A stretch of DNA of 64,000 nt from Heterostelium album PN500. Lineage: Eukaryota; Evosea; Eumycetozoa; Acytosteliales; Acytosteliaceae. The translations under genes and the position numbers were made by a program. Numbering within the stretch: position 1 is the stretch's first letter; each line of letters opens with the position of its first letter. The notes below the pieces were generated by a model. The model saw only the letters and a program-made list of their open reading frames with translations. It was not told the origin of the DNA and searched no databases. This document shows positions 12,314 to 25,428 of the stretch, in pieces. Where the stretch lies: contig NW_008805085.1 in assembly GCF_000004825.1 (NCBI RefSeq), positions 744,001 to 808,000 of the forward strand. Direction: 5' to 3'.

Positions 12314-13898
12314 TTATTTTCTTTTGTTGTTTGATTTCTTGTTATTTGTTTGAGGTTGTTTCTTTGCTGGTGGTGATTGAGTTTGGATTTGTTTTTTTGC
12401 GATGTTGTTATTTGATTTATTATTATTCTTCTTTGGTGGTGGTGTTGGTGGAAGTTCCTCTTCCTCTTCCTCTTCCTCTTCCTCTTCCTCTTCAAATTCA
12501 ACTTCATCTTCATCATCTTCATCTTCTAGTTGAAGTAATGACTCGTCCAACTCTTCTTCCTCTCCATCATCTTCATCTTCATCCTCACCTTCCAACTCTT
12601 CTAAATCTTCATCATCTTCTAACTCCTCATCCAACTCTTCATCACCATCTTCTAATTCTTCATCATCATCATCGCCTTCTGGTTGATCGATAATATTTCC
12701 TTCATCATCGACAAAGTTTTCATCTATCAAGTTATCAGCTGACTCTTCCAAATCCTTAAGTTTCTTTGCAGTAGCTTCAAATCTATTGCTCAAATTGAAT
12801 AACAATTTTCTATTCTCTGCTTTAGTTTTCCTTTTTAAATTAATAAAAAACAGTTAGTATTACTTTTAAAATTGAGCAATCTGAAAGATAGATGTAATAG
12901 TTACTTTGAGGAGGCAATAGCTAAAAATAACTTTGATAACATTTTATAATCGGTTGGGAAGATAGTTTGAACGAGTTCACCGTTCTCGTCATACTCCTCT
13001 TCTACCATCCATGGATCACGCTCATCGAACGGCGAGAAGGTGGTCATGATACGGTGGAACACACGATCTCTGATACGCAAGGCGGCAACGTCGTCCTCGG
13101 ACTTGGCGAGGTAGTTGATGAATGGCATCAACAGCTTGTTGAGATAGGAAGCATCGATGTATCCCTCTGACACCTTGTAGAGTTCGACCAAGTAGATATC
13201 AGAGATGTGCAGAACGAGACCGTTGGTCTCGGCAGTGGTGGTGGGGGTCGACGATGGATTCAAACAGGTCTCTTTGAGCACATCGATAAAGTCTTGCAGT
13301 AGGATGACGCCCTGACCGTTCGGTGCATCTTGGTACTTCAAGAGGAACTTGAACGACTTTCTCAACATCTTTCTGACCAACGAGTAATACTTATCCAAAC
13401 GATAACGATCGATCAAATGCCACTTTTGGAACATCGTAACAAAGAACGCTCTGATAAATTGCAATGACATATCGGTCTTGTGGAAGATACCAATCAAATC
13501 TGAAATCTTTTCATTCAATTTCTCTTGCCATAATGGTTTATCTGCTCCCCATACATCTATTATAATAAAATAGTAATAAAATAAAGTACTATTAGTAAAA
13601 AGTATACACTTTTTGTATTTATTAATAGCTACTTACATGTAAATAATGCTTTCCAAATTTGTAGTAATTCAAGTTCAGTAAAGAGTGTGTTATGATTGAT
13701 TAATGTTTTTAGTTGAGTGAGATGTGCTAGTCTTGTCTTTGGATCTTCTGATACGAGACCTTCAGCAATCTCTTTGATTGGGTAAACCTTTACTTTTCTT
13801 TGTTTCTTTATTTCTTCTCTCTCGATTTCATCTTGAGTTCTCTTCTTTGTCTTTACAAGTTTATAGTTTGTTGAATCACCACCTCCTTTAATAACCAT
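12314..13898 (-). CDS. rrp1: RRP1/Nop52 ribosomal RNA processing protein
   Basis: Three exons (13898-13637, 13556-12905, 12830-12314) encode 476 residues. The Nop52 domain is evident: LVSEDPKTRLAHLTQLKTLI, LLQIWKALFTYVWGADKPLWQEK, LIGIFHKTDMSLQFIRAFFVTMFQKWHLIDRYRLDKYY and FHRIMTTFSPFDERDPW. RRP1 acts in the nucleolus on 27S pre-rRNA during 60S subunit assembly. After the domain comes a Lys-rich helix, then a very acidic stretch of about 100 Asp/Glu-rich residues, including a run of 13 Glu, and a basic Asn/Lys tail; the acidic block is typical of nucleolar proteins. The last intron ends in AAAAG. The order of charged blocks is as in yeast Rrp1, but the acidic region is expanded. Confidence 0.9.
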
Positions 13899-14111
13899 GA
13901 TTCTTTCTATATTATAATATTAATATTTTATTAATAATAATTAAAATTTTAACAATCAAAAAAGTACATAAAAAAAATTTCGTTCGTTTTTTTTTAAAAA
14001 TTTATTTATTATTTTTAAATGAAAACTATTTTTTTTTTTTTTGGACTGCAATCAGAAAATTTATAAGAATTTAATGAATGAATAATTAATTAATATTTAT
14101 TACATACTAAA

Positions 14112-15290
14112 ATGAATAGTTTAAATAATACCATAGATATGAATGATTTTGTTTGTTTAGATCATTTGAAAACTTTTGAAATCATTTGTCATCAATGTAA
14201 TCTATTATTGTGTGCAAGATGCTCCACCAATCATAATAAACAACATGAACACAATAAATTTTGTGATCATATCGATGATATCAAACAATCTTTATATAAA
14301 TATCAATCAAATACACAAAAACAATTTAAAAAACAAAAAACAACCCATATCAGTACTGACAATAATAACAATAATAATAGTAGCAGTATATTTGAGAATA
14401 GTAGAATATTAGAACTGTGGGAAACAATCAAATCATCAAATTTATATTTCAGAAAGTTAGAATCAACTGAATCAGAGATCAAGAATCACTTTCATAAGAT
14501 GCATCAATATCTGGTTGTTGAAGAGCAACGTTATCAGAAACCGATTCAAGAGAGTAAATCAAAGACACTCGATACAATCAAGAATAATATTGAAGAGTTA
14601 AAACATATCGTTAATATCATCAATTTAGAGGATCGTGAGAGTGATAGCGAAGATAATAATAATAACTCTGCAGATACAACCTCCAGCTATTCAATAGAAT
14701 CAATCATGGAATCACTGAATAAAAGCAATTCACTTTTATCATTTATCGAATCAAAAGATAAAACAGTTTTCAATATCAGTGCATTCACCAATGACAAATC
14801 ATCATACAAAGATCTAGAGTCATTGATTCTCGATTCAATTCACAAATACAATCAACAATTTAAGAAATCATTAATCAAATCCAACAAACCAGATACACCT
14901 CCTGACTACCAATTGAAAACTGAATCAATCAATACAACCATGATCAAAGAAATGGTGAATCAATCAATCCATCTTTCAATTAAACAAACCACTCAATCGC
15001 ATAGTCAAAATACCCCACAATCTACAAAAAACAAACTCTTATTTATTCATCGCACATCAAAATAATGGAGCTTTTATCATTGATTTTAAAAGAAATTCCT
15101 ACAAGAATCATATTCTTGGTTATGATTTTACCAATACTCAAAGTTCAATTGTTTCGGTTGGCAATAATCTCTATGTATTTGGTGGCTCTAAAAACCCAGA
15201 TAAATACATGATATTCTCAAAAAAACAACTTTACAACAAATACATATCTTACCTCGCCTTCTTATTAACCAACCTTGGATTCCGACATTT
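14112..15290 (+). pseudogene. dead copy of a B-box/kelch-like gene
   Basis: The first 317 codons (14112-15065) are a near relative of the gene at 41916-43712 on the other strand. Shared blocks include DFVCLDH.KTFEIICHQCN, CDHI.DIKQSLYKYQS, FRKLESTESEIK and NNIEELKHIVNIINLE. The frame is lost just before the propeller part. Downstream DNA continues the homology in another frame (FTNTQSSIVSVGNNLYVFGG, about 15128-15190) and once more out of frame to about 15290, after which the rest of the propeller is missing. The B-box cysteines and the coiled coil are intact, so a truncated protein could still be made, but as a member of this family the gene is broken. Confidence 0.8.
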
Positions 15291-15485
15291 TTTTTGGAGA
15301 AGATTACCCAAAAAAAATGTGTCCTTCTTGATCAAATTTAATTTATCTTTATCAAGAAAATTTCTTTTATAAATAAAAAATATTAAAATAATTGCTTACA
15401 TATAATAATTTCGTTATTGATAATATATATATTTTATTTAGATTATATGCTTTAAAATAAATATTATTACTATTATTATTTGTTT

Positions 15486-17488
15486 TTAATTATCACATGA
15501 TGGTCCAGTTGCACCTGCAAAGCATGAACAACTTAGAATATATCCGTCATCATTGATTTGAGCAACACCATTAAAACATGAACCAATTACACCTATTGCC
15601 TTATACTAATTATTATTATTATATAGTTTTTAATTAATATTAAATATTTAGATATCAAATAATAAATGTTTTGATTAAAGTTAAACTTACATATGAAAAC
15701 GATTGTTCATCATAAATAGTTACAAAATATGGTTCGTGTGCGTATGGAAGAGTAATGTTGGCTTTGTTTACTCCTTGAACAGATAGAGAATAGAAAGTGT
15801 ATGAACCTGGCTCGTTGGAAATAGAGTTGACGAATTGACCTCCGATCAATTGTTTTGGATATCCCAGGAAATATAAACCACCGGCATAGTTACCAGCAGT
15901 GTTACGATCTAGTATAGTTCCGTATAAATTAACCATAAATGGTCCTTCTAGTGAGTTCAATTGGTACAAATACTGAATATTAAAAAAATAAATAGTTTCT
16001 TCATATTAATTATCATTGGATACCATGATGAGGGTATATTAAAAAGTACTTACGATTGCACCACCATCTAGAGCAGCATAATTATCTGTTAATAATGAGT
16101 TAATAATATCTACTTGGGCAATGTCTGATCTATAACCTATATACAGGGCACCACCAGAGTTATTTGCATTGTTGTAAGTGAATACACATCCTGTTAAGAA
16201 GATAGAGGTTTGAATTGTGTAAATAGCACCACCAATACCATCAGCAGAGTTTTGATCGAATGTTGAATTGACAACGACCATTTGAATTGGGTTTTCGGCA
16301 TCAGCATATACAGCTCCTCCAGCACCACTAAACTGAGCCTGGTTACCTTGGAAGCTGGACAAACCAATGGTGATATTGATTCCAAAAATAGCTCCACCAT
16401 TTCCAGCGCTATTATATTGGAAGGTAGAACCGTAGACATTGATACCGTTCAAAGAGTATATGGCACCACCTGTGAAAGAACAATGATTTTCAATAAATGT
16501 TGAATTGACTACATCCATAAGGTAAATAGTAGCGACTGCTCCTGCCATATAAGCGTTGTTACCGATAAAGGTAGAGTTGATCAGGTTTGCAGATGACGAA
16601 TAAATAGCTCCACCCTCTTCATCGTAAATAGTGTTTTGATAGTAGTTGGATTGTATTGACACGACTTGACCGTAGGGAGCACTGATAACACCACCTCCAC
16701 TCTGTGCGGTGTTTCCAGCAAAGGTACTGTTGAGTACGTAGACTTTGCCGAATGAGCAGTATGCAAATCCACCATATCCACCGGCATAACTACCATTGGA
16801 AATAACATTACTGAAAAGAAGAGTAGAGGCCAAAGCACTCCTTGAATTACCACCGATAGCAATAGCACCTCCATTGTATTCGGCCTTTCCTTTAATAGAT
16901 AAATTGTCAAACATAATGTCAATTGGATTAGATCCAACATTCAATGTCAAAAATTGTGACTATAAAAAATTAAGTAGTTAGTAAATTGACATTTCAATGT
17001 TAATGTTATTATTAGAATGAATTTAACTAAAGTAACTTACTGAACCACATTGGATATCGACTAGACCATTGTAACCAATAAAAGAAATAGAGCCAGGGAA
17101 TTGGAGCACTCCTAAATATCCTGGGCAATCATTTGGTCCATATGATCCAGCTGAAATTAAAACTTGGTAGTTTTGAGTTTGTTGACTTTGATTGAATAAT
17201 CTTATACAAGAAATAATAGATGGACATCTTTAAAAAGGTAATTTTAAATTAAAAAATTAATTAACTATTTATTATAAAGAATTAAAAAAACAACTTAATT
17301 TAGTAAAAAACTTACACATATGCATTGGGTGTAGATGAACAAGATGAAACTTTATTATTTACTACACATGTTGCGACTGAACCTGTAGTGAACTTCTCTT
17401 TTATCTCTTGTTCAACAGAAGTAATGCTCATACAATTGATTGTTGCAATAGAAATTGCAATAAGTAAAATTGAATATAATAATTTCAT
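15486..17488 (-). CDS. secreted right-handed beta-helix protein
   Basis: Five exons (17488-17316, 17227-17041, 16959-16054, 15972-15691, 15605-15486) give 555 residues. A signal peptide is clear (MKLLYSILLIAISIATINC). The central exon carries about ten repeats of the type N-S-T-F-x-x-N-x-A-x-x-x-G-G-A-I (for example STFAGNTAQSGGGVI, STFIENHCSFTGGAI, STFDQNSADGIGGAI). These are the polymorphic-membrane-protein-like repeats that form a pectate-lyase-type parallel beta-helix. The C-terminus, CSCFAGATGPSCDN, is half of an EGF-like module. No lyase catalytic motif is seen. It is probably a cell-surface or extracellular-matrix protein; the binding partner is unknown. Exon 2 uses a TTAAAG acceptor. 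Confidence 0.88.
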
Positions 17489-18170
17489 TTTAATTATTAT
17501 ATGTATCTATATAAAGTTTTTTGTAAATAAAATGATTGATATTAACATCGCTTATATAAAAGCTTTTGATTGACACATCAGCTTGGGTTTTGAGAAAAAA
17601 TAAACGATTATATGTAGTATCTTGATTCTTGAAATTTGCAAATCCGACCCTATAATATCTTTGAAAAAATCTTAAAAATTTGTAGCTCCAAACAAGTTTT
17701 TTTTACAAAAATCTATTGAGAAGATTGATGACATTTTCTAATTTTTAGGATTTTTTTTTAAATGATCAATATCGTCATTAATCTTTGTTGTAGTTAACCT
17801 ATTAGTTTAGGACAAATAAAAAAAATGAATATAAATTGATTTCTAAAAAGAAATTTCAGATAAATATAAACAGTTCTACAAAAGATCTTGCTTGCTTAAA
17901 AATCAATCATTTTATTAATATTTTATTGTTTTTATGCTGACATTCCATATGGAATTAATATAACAGAATAGGTCATTACTCATTACTACTGAATAGTTAG
18001 TTAATTTTGTTTATTGGTAAACAAATTGTCTACATAGTGATATTAATTAATTTGTGTCTAGGTCTAGATACTAAATAAATACATGATCGTCGTTCTTCCT
18101 TTGTATAAAATAAAAGTTAAATTAGTTTGGTTTTATATATGTTTTTTTTTTTTTAAGTTTATTATTATTT
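17489..18170. other. gene-free spacer
   Basis: AT-rich, non-coding. It would hold the promoter of the beta-helix gene (reading left from 17488) and the 3' end of the GRWD1 gene. Nothing else is recognised. Confidence 0.5.
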
Positions 18171-19739
18171 TTATTCACTGTTTGAAGATTTAAATATGTT
18201 GAAACCTTCATAGGCAGTGGTAATGGCGACATGTGGAATTTGTGGATGCCAATGAACTTCTTTGACATCGTGTTGACCTTGGTGAATAAAGAAAAGTTGT
18301 GGTGGAACTTGATAGTCGTCGGTTTCTTCGGTACCCTCAAACTCTTCGGTATCCTCTTCCAGTGAGAAGTCCCATACTGTGACTTGATTGTCGTTCGAAG
18401 CGACAATCACTTGAGATTCATCGAATGGATTCCATTGGAGTGAAGAGATCGGACCGTTGTGATAGGTAAAGTTGGAGACTGGTGAGTCGTTCTTAAAGTT
18501 ACGCAAATCCCAGACACGGAAAGAACCGTCGTCGCCACCGGACACCATGAGATAGCCAACCTTTCGACTCCAAGAGATTACGTTGACATCCGATTCGTGG
18601 GCATGCACTGAAATCGCTGGTTTTCTCGAACGGATATCCCACACCTTGATCGTTTGATCGCTACTGCAACTTGCAAAGACATTGACTTCGCTCGGACTCC
18701 ATTGAATGTCCTCAACCGATGCTTCGTGTCCTTTGTAGGGTGCGGTGTCTGTCTTCCATGTTGCACCGGCTGCGTTTGTAACGTAGATCATATTGCTACA
18801 GTCACCACTTGCCAGTCGACCAACGGTGGTTGGTGACCAATCGAGTGCGTAACCCTCATCACTATGTGAAGTGACAACGTGAATCGGTGATGATTGATTC
18901 TTCAGTTGTTTATTCTCACCGTCCAACTCCTTCAAATTATTATGTATATTCCAAATGAAAACCTGTCTGCTATCGGACCATGTTGCAACTATATTTGGTT
19001 GTTGTTCCATTGCCTAGGTAGAATAAAAAGGGTGGTGAAGAAAATTAATAAATATTTCTAGAGTGGAGTGGAGTGTTTTTCAAATGTTAATTTTAACATA
19101 CCCTGATTCTATTTACAGCTCCATTGTGATTGATAAAATTAGTTTGTAAATCTACTTCCTTGTCAAAGTCTTCGTCTTCATCATCTTCTTCATCAGATGA
19201 TTCAGCGTCGGAATCATCTTCATCATGTTTAGTTTTGCACAGTGACGATACTTTCATCACTAAAATCTTATTATTCTTTGCTTGATCTGCTTGAGTACCT
19301 GCAACCATATACATTGTATGTGGATACTAATAATGATAAAAAATGACTAATTAGTAAATACTATTTTTTCTATTAAAAAATAAAGTAATTTAGTTACTTT
19401 TGATCTATTTAAACCTAAATTATCTCTTAATGGTTGGAAACTCAAACATGGCCATTCAACGGTCATTGTGTGCATCATGTCGTAGGCAGATGAATCGTAG
19501 ATCAGCTCTTCATCTTCATCCATTGCATCTACACCGGGTCTCCATACTCTGAGATTTGAACGATCATCTTCATCCTCTTCTTCGTCTTCTTGTTCTATCT
19601 CTTGATCGTTGTTCTCCTCTTCATCTTCATCATTCATCTCATGATAATCTTCTTCCTCATCTTGCTCCTCTTCAATTTGATCATTCTCCTCTTGATCATC
19701 ATCAAACTCTATATCATCATCACGTTCTCTCTTTGACAT
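18171..19739 (-). CDS. grwd1: GRWD1/Rrb1, acidic WD-repeat ribosome assembly factor
   Basis: Three exons (19739-19398, 19326-19102, 19013-18171) give 469 residues. A very acidic N-terminus (about 60 residues, mostly Glu/Asp) is followed by the hallmark WRPGVD and MTVEWPCLSFQPLRDNLG. A second acidic loop sits between the first WD units. WD repeats follow: EGYALDWSPTTVGRLASGDC, SVEDIQWSPSEVNVFASCSSDQTIKVWDIR, VISWSRKVGYLMVSGGDDGSFRVWDLR, SLQWNPFDESQVIVASNDNQVTVWDF and KEVHWHPQIPHVAI. In other eukaryotes this protein chaperones ribosomal protein L3 (uL3) and binds histones; it acts in the nucleus and nucleolus. The length and domain order match the family. Confidence 0.94.
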
Positions 19740-20327
19740 GATCTGCTTTCTATATATATTTCCTAATATAAATATATATATATTACTGAAAATAAAATCA
19801 AATCAATAAATAAATAAATAAATTATTAATAAAACCTTTTAGTTTTTTTTTTCGTTTTGTTTTTGTCGTTTTTTCAAAAATTATAAATATAAAATTAAAT
19901 CAAATGTTTTTTGTTTTTTTATATTAAAAAAATAAAAATAAAGAAGAATGTTGGAAAGGTATTTGTTCAAAAAAAAAAAAAGAATAACTCTTCTTGTATG
20001 TATGTTTGTTTTGTATTTATTTCAATTTTATAATTTATTCAATAAATAAATAGCTACCAATCTAAAATATATAAAAAACTAAAATAAATTTATAAATTCT
20101 ATCTAAAAAGAAATTATTATTTGAGTTATGATAAAACTTAAAACTAGAAGATGTGAATAAAACAATTAATAGTTAACTCTTAAGAATTGAGCTACAATCT
20201 TATTCATTTAAACAAACTAATATCTTTTAAAATTTTTGAAAAAAAAAATGATTAAAATTTAAAAAATCAAAAAAAAATAATCAAGTTCATTGATTTTACA
20301 TTATTAATAATTATATATTATGCAACT
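19740..20327. other. divergent promoter region
   Basis: AT-rich spacer between the divergent GRWD1 and dynactin p62 genes, so it likely contains both promoters. Poly-T and poly-A tracts are present; no specific element is recognised. Confidence 0.5.
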
Positions 20328-22178
20328 ATGCAATCAATAAGATGTACAAATTATCATTTAATAAATAAAGAACCATATGGAAATGATATAATAAAATATA
20401 GTTGTGAATGCTCAAAAGCTTATAATCTCACTGAACTCTATTTTTGTAATGGTTGTCAGAACTTAAATTGTAGATATTGTATTCATGAGGAGATAGATTG
20501 TTATTTTTGTCCAAATTGTTTAGATCATGTTTCTGTTGCTGAAGCAAGTTTATATGGTAATAGGTATGTAACACAACAATATCATAATAATAAACAATTT
20601 AATTAATTACAATCATTTTTTTTAAGATGTAAGAAATGTTATGATTGTCCAATTTGTTTTGGAACTTTAAATTATCAACAACAACAACAACAGCAACAAG
20701 GAACTACAACAACTACAACAACAGGTACAGAAGTATTCTTTTTAAATTGTGCTTTCTGTAAGTGGAATTCATTGGATTCCGAAGCAAAGGTTGATATACA
20801 AATCGGTAGAGTAACAAGAGAGGTAACACCTCAACAGACCGAGGTGACAAGAGTACTCGATGCACTACAGAAAGAGATGGCAGAGATGTCCACTCCATCG
20901 AAAGACAATGGTGCTAGATCTGTCAATCGATTAAAGATGGCTATGAAGCAGTTCTTCAATCCACAATTGTCTGCTTCGTCGTCGTCTTCGTCTTCCAGTC
21001 AACAGAGTGGAAGTGGTTCAAGTGGTAGTGGATCAGCAGCAAACAGTGCATCTCACGATGAGCGTTGGAGTATGAACAAATCGGTCGCACAACCACAACC
21101 AAGCAACCCTCTAATGCCACCCGGTAATCAGCTACTTGGAAAGGTCGCCATCAAGAAGCGTGTCAATCCTATCACCTCCACCGACACTGACAATATGATA
21201 CAACAACGTATCGATGCTCGTTCATTCAAAACAACCGAACAACAACAACAACAACAAGAAGATAGTGTCAATAACGATGACGAGATATCAGAGTCGTTGC
21301 TAAATATGAGTGACAGCTCGATTGCCAGTGGTATCAACCAGCGACTTGCATCGATCAATACACAGTCACCGCTACTCTCAAAGTTGACACCTCAACACCG
21401 ACAACTTATGACGAGACGTTCCAAGCGTTGCAAACGTTGCGACAAACTCTTGGTGAAGCCAGATATCAACCCGTCAAAGACCGAGTTCAAACGTCAGCAC
21501 TTTGCATTCACCTATGTACCGCGTATCACTATAACCAAGGCAGTCTGGCTAGCCAAAGATCTCTTTGATCTGTACATCACATTCACCAATCCACTGCACT
21601 CGTTCCTCTTTATGTCGTTCCCACAAGAGTTTGACAGCAGTGTCATCTCGGTCGATGACAACTCGCGCGTTGCCAACGTCATCAAGGAGACCTACATCGT
21701 TGGTCTACTCGACGAGACAGACGATCAAGTCAACGAAGCATTGAAACACCTCAAAGAACAAGAAAAGTTCATTGTAGAGCGTAAAGACAACAAACTGACA
21801 CTCAAAGTAATGGTAAAAGTCACTGGTGGTAGTGCAATCACCGAAGACTCAACTTCAACTGCAGTCGTCCAACAAAATTCAAATGAAAGATTTGAATCTT
21901 CATTTGATAATCTAAAGGTAAGTTCGAATAGAAATCAACATGATACAACAATCATTTCTAACCAAAGATAATCGATTATCTAGTTTACATTATTCTTTGA
22001 ATTTAGTACAAATAGTTCTTTAATCTTGAATCTTGGTGGTGGTGACAATGCAACACCCACTCCGGTAGCAACACCGACAACACCATCCTCTGTATCAGTA
22101 GTTCCAAAATCGACACCAATGAAAATATTATTTAACATTCCTGCATCACTCTTTGAAAATACTAGTATCCTTAAATAA
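20328..22178 (+). CDS. dctn4: dynactin subunit 4 (p62)
   Basis: Three exons (20328-20563, 20627-21917, 21984-22178) give 573 residues. The N-terminus has the p62 cysteine-rich array: YSCECSKAYNLTELYFCNGC, CRYCIHEEIDCYFCPNC, then CKKCYDCPICFGTL and FFLNCAFCKWNS. A central Ser/Gln-rich linker follows, then MTRRSKRCKRCDKLLVKPD and HFAFTYVPRITI, typical of the C-terminal half. p62 sits at the pointed end of the dynactin Arp1 filament and helps dynein carry cargo. The intron joining exons 1 and 2 ends in TTAAG and restores R-C-K-K-C. The upstream ATG at 20320 was rejected because it meets a stop after six codons. The gene is convergent with ISCA1 (68-base gap). Confidence 0.9.
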
Positions 22179-22246
22179 ATAATTTATATCTATAATATCT
22201 ATAATAATCATTACTACTACTACTATCATCTTATTAATATTAAAAG

Positions 22247-22839
22247 TTAATTTCTTGCAGGATCGGATTTATTTGCAAATTGTATGACTGGGTCTTTGAC
22301 GGTGAATGATTCACCACAACCACAAGTATTGGTTGCATTAGGATTGATGAATATAAACTCTTTCTTTATAGGTTCTTCTATGTAATCCATTTCAGTGCCT
22401 ATCACTGACATTAATGCTTTAGAATCTACAACTACTGTTACACCTGTGTGTTATTTGTTTTGTAAAGTAAATATGTATAAATATATATTGATCATCATTG
22501 TAGAAATAGTTATATTTTCGATAGATACCTTTATCGGTTACAACTTCATCTAGTTTATTGGGTGGTTGGTTTGTGAAATCTAGAGTATATGCTAAACCTG
22601 AACAACCTTTTTGTTTGACACCGAGTTTCATACCTAAAAAGTTCTCTTTTCCTTCTTGTTTCATTAACTCTCTAATTTTATTTACAGCTGAGTCGGTCTA
22701 TTATAATATAATAATGTGTTAATATTACTATTATTTCAATGTGAAATATGATGTTCATTGCAATCAATTAATTGTTTACCATTGAAAAGATAGCTTTTCT
22801 CGATGGTTTTCCTAATCTAACAACACCTGATATAGACAT
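22247..22839 (-). CDS. isca1: ISCA1-type iron-sulfur cluster assembly protein
   Basis: Three exons (22839-22780, 22697-22529, 22443-22247) give 141 residues. The A-type scaffold signature is complete: LGVKQKGCSGLAYTLDF with the first cysteine, GTEMDYIEEPIKKEFIFINPN, and CGCGESF with the last two. CGCGESF and GTEMDY favour ISCA1 over ISCA2. In mitochondria ISCA1/ISCA2 help make [4Fe-4S] clusters. The N-terminus (MSISGVVRLGKPSRKAIFSM) has Arg/Lys without acids, fitting a mitochondrial targeting sequence. The C-terminal extension after the CGC motif is about 20 residues longer than the human protein. The length is otherwise typical. Confidence 0.93.
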
Positions 22840-23451
22840 GATTTACTACTTGTTTTCTCGGAAATAAATAATATATGTGTAATAATAATAATAATAGAAT
22901 AATAATCAAATTATATCAATAGTTAAAATATATAATAAATAATAATAAATAAACGGTTAATTAATTAATGAATCATTCAATGACACAGAAATTACTCAAA
23001 AAAAATGATTTTTAGTAAAAACAAAAATAAAAAAACAACATGCTTTTTTTTTTTCCAATTCTTTTTTTGGATGCAAAAGAATTTCAAACATCATAATTAC
23101 TCGAAGAGGTATTATTATCCCTGGAGAAATTTCAAATTTTATATAATTTTTTAGATCAAAACAATTTTTAAAGTATTAGAGAAAGGTTTTTAAAAAAAAA
23201 AAATATAGTAAGTTATTAAGTGTTTATTATTATATTTTTGGTGTGTTATGTTAAAATAAAATTTAATCATATCTTTTTTTTGGGTGTTCAACACTGAGGT
23301 CCTAATTTTAGTTGGAAAGATCTGTAATTTATCTTTTTTTTTTTTTTTTAAACCTTCAGTAAAATGTTTTTTTTTTTTGCTTCATCAAACTTTTTTGGAA
23401 TGAAGTTGATTGTTCACTAAATTAATAATATAATTATATAAACATTATAAA
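22840..23451. other. divergent promoter region
   Basis: AT-rich spacer between ISCA1 and the first tandem B-box gene, with several T runs of 8-14 bases. No gene is seen. Confidence 0.45.
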
Positions 23452-23649
23452 ATGGATACAGATACTCCGTTTGTATGTATGGCACACAATAAAAAAAGTT
23501 TTGAGATTCTTTGTTTCAGGTGTAATACTCTATTGTGCCCAAGATGTTGTGCCTCACACAATCACGAAGACACCACTAAAAATCATTATAATCATGTGGA
23601 TGACATCAAGCTGTCTCTTCAAAGACATCTAACCAATAACTATGATATC

Positions 23650-23706
<57 letters not shown>

Positions 23707-25239
23707 TATAGTGACAGTGATAGTAACAATAATAATCAAGTTAATAGTGAAGGACGTAGTAAAGAATGTGATGGTACTACAACTGATTTTATTTTACAAA
23801 AGACCAAAGCAATATGGACAGACTTGAAATCATCGACCATCAGATACCAATCGTTGACATCCACCGAGAAAAGAATCATTAGCTACTTTCAGCGTATAAC
23901 TCAGCTACTTAACAAGCAGGGAAATATTCTAATGGAGCCAATCGTCAAAGAAAAAGAGACCATCTTCGAAAATTTCCAAAAGAGTATCAAAGAACTACAA
24001 CAATTAGTACAAGTATCGAATCTATGTAAGCTTGACAACAGTGAATTTGTCGATCGATCCAATGAACAGAGTGCATTAGACCATCAGAAAAACACTGGCA
24101 ATGGAAGATACAGGATAGAGGAAACTATGGAATCAGTCAAGAACTGTCAAACACTTTTGAAATTCATACAACTCGAGACTGACTTGTTTCCTAAACACTG
24201 TGAAAACAGTGAGGATCTAACTTCACCATATCAAGGCGATATAAATTCTGCGGTGTTGGATAATCTCACAAAAATCTTTATGAAGGAAGAAACCGCTAAA
24301 ACGCGTATGCAATTGTTGGACTACCTCCTTGAAAACAATATGGATACCAGTGGATATGAAGAGTTGATAGAGCAATCGATTAGAATCACTACAAAGCCAA
24401 TTGAAAAGCCAAGATCCTATATTTTATCAACACTAGCAGAAACCGGTGCAACTCTGATTGATGTTTCCAGCAATTCAGTAGAGGAACTGAGCTCACAATA
24501 CAACCTATGTGGTGCAATGGTAAAGGCCGGAGATTCCATTTATGTATTCGGTGGTGGCGGTGAGAATCAAAAGGATGAGAATAAATACTTTAAATTCTCT
24601 ACTCAGACAATGTCGTTGGTAGCTGCCCAAGAAATGAAAGAAGTTTATCTCGGGGAAATGCTTTCTGCCTGCTATGATGGACATGACCATATTTACATTA
24701 TCAGTAACTTCAACAAAACCAGTATCCACAGGTTCAATATTAAAACATCGAAATATGAATGTTGCCACAAACCCTTCGCCATAGGAGATCTATCCAAGGT
24801 AATTCTATCGTTCTTCTATAAAGGAATGCTGTACATTTTACCAAAGGATACACACACTCTCCAATTCTTCAATCCTACAGGACTAAAAAGAAGGTTAGAG
24901 GATTGTCACACATTCTCAAACGGTGGAGATAAGCCAGTGGCAGCCTGTACCGATGGTCATGGAAATATCTATATTTTCTACCCCAAGGATTTCATTAGAT
25001 TCAATATCGACACAAAGGTCAAAAGCCAGATTAACTCAATATTAAAATATTCCATTGATGCTAAATTGTCATTGACCTATCACTCTAATCCAAAAGAGAT
25101 TGGTGGCGAATGTATTTATATTGTTGGTGAAGGTGTTATCAGGTATTCAATAGAATCAAAACAATTTACACAAATTATAGGTGATTTTCAATATAGTAGA
25201 AGTGTTTGTTCATCCATTATTATAGATCAAAAGAATTAA
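23452..25239 (+). CDS. B-box zinc finger / kelch-like protein (tandem copy 1)
   Basis: Single exon, 595 residues. A B-box zinc finger lies at the N-terminus (C9, H12, C21, C24, C29, C32, H36 and further His). Next comes a poly-Asn run (about residues 67-87, an AAT repeat), then a helical coiled-coil region containing YQSLTSTEKRIISYFQRIT. From about residue 320 a kelch-like propeller follows, with repeats such as GDSIYVFGGGGE, ACYDGHDHIYIISNFN, ACTDGHGNIYIFYPKD and GECIYIVGEG. The order matches a dictyostelid-expanded TRIM-like family without a RING. The function is unknown; it is probably cytosolic. The gene lies 189 bases upstream of its tandem paralogue at 25429. Confidence 0.88.
23650..23706 (+). 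repeat. (AAT)n microsatellite coding poly-Asn
   Basis: An uninterrupted AAT repeat of about 19 units inside the B-box gene, coding asparagine. The run is probably length-variable between strains. Confidence 0.9.
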
Positions 25240-25428
25240 TAAAATGTAAAATAAACTTTTTTTTTTTGTATTTTAATAAAATTGCCCAATAAAAAAATAT
25301 CTTTTTTGACCTCAAAAATTAAACTTAAAGTTTAATTTTTGTCCAGAGGACCTTGCATGGTCCTTCACAAAAGAAATTTACTTATTCTTTAATTTTATTG
25401 TTGATCATTTTATTTTTTACTTATTTAA

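Noticed and set aside
12247-12693. Leu/Pro/His-rich plus-strand frame
   Set aside because: It is the antisense reading of the acidic Glu run in RRP1.
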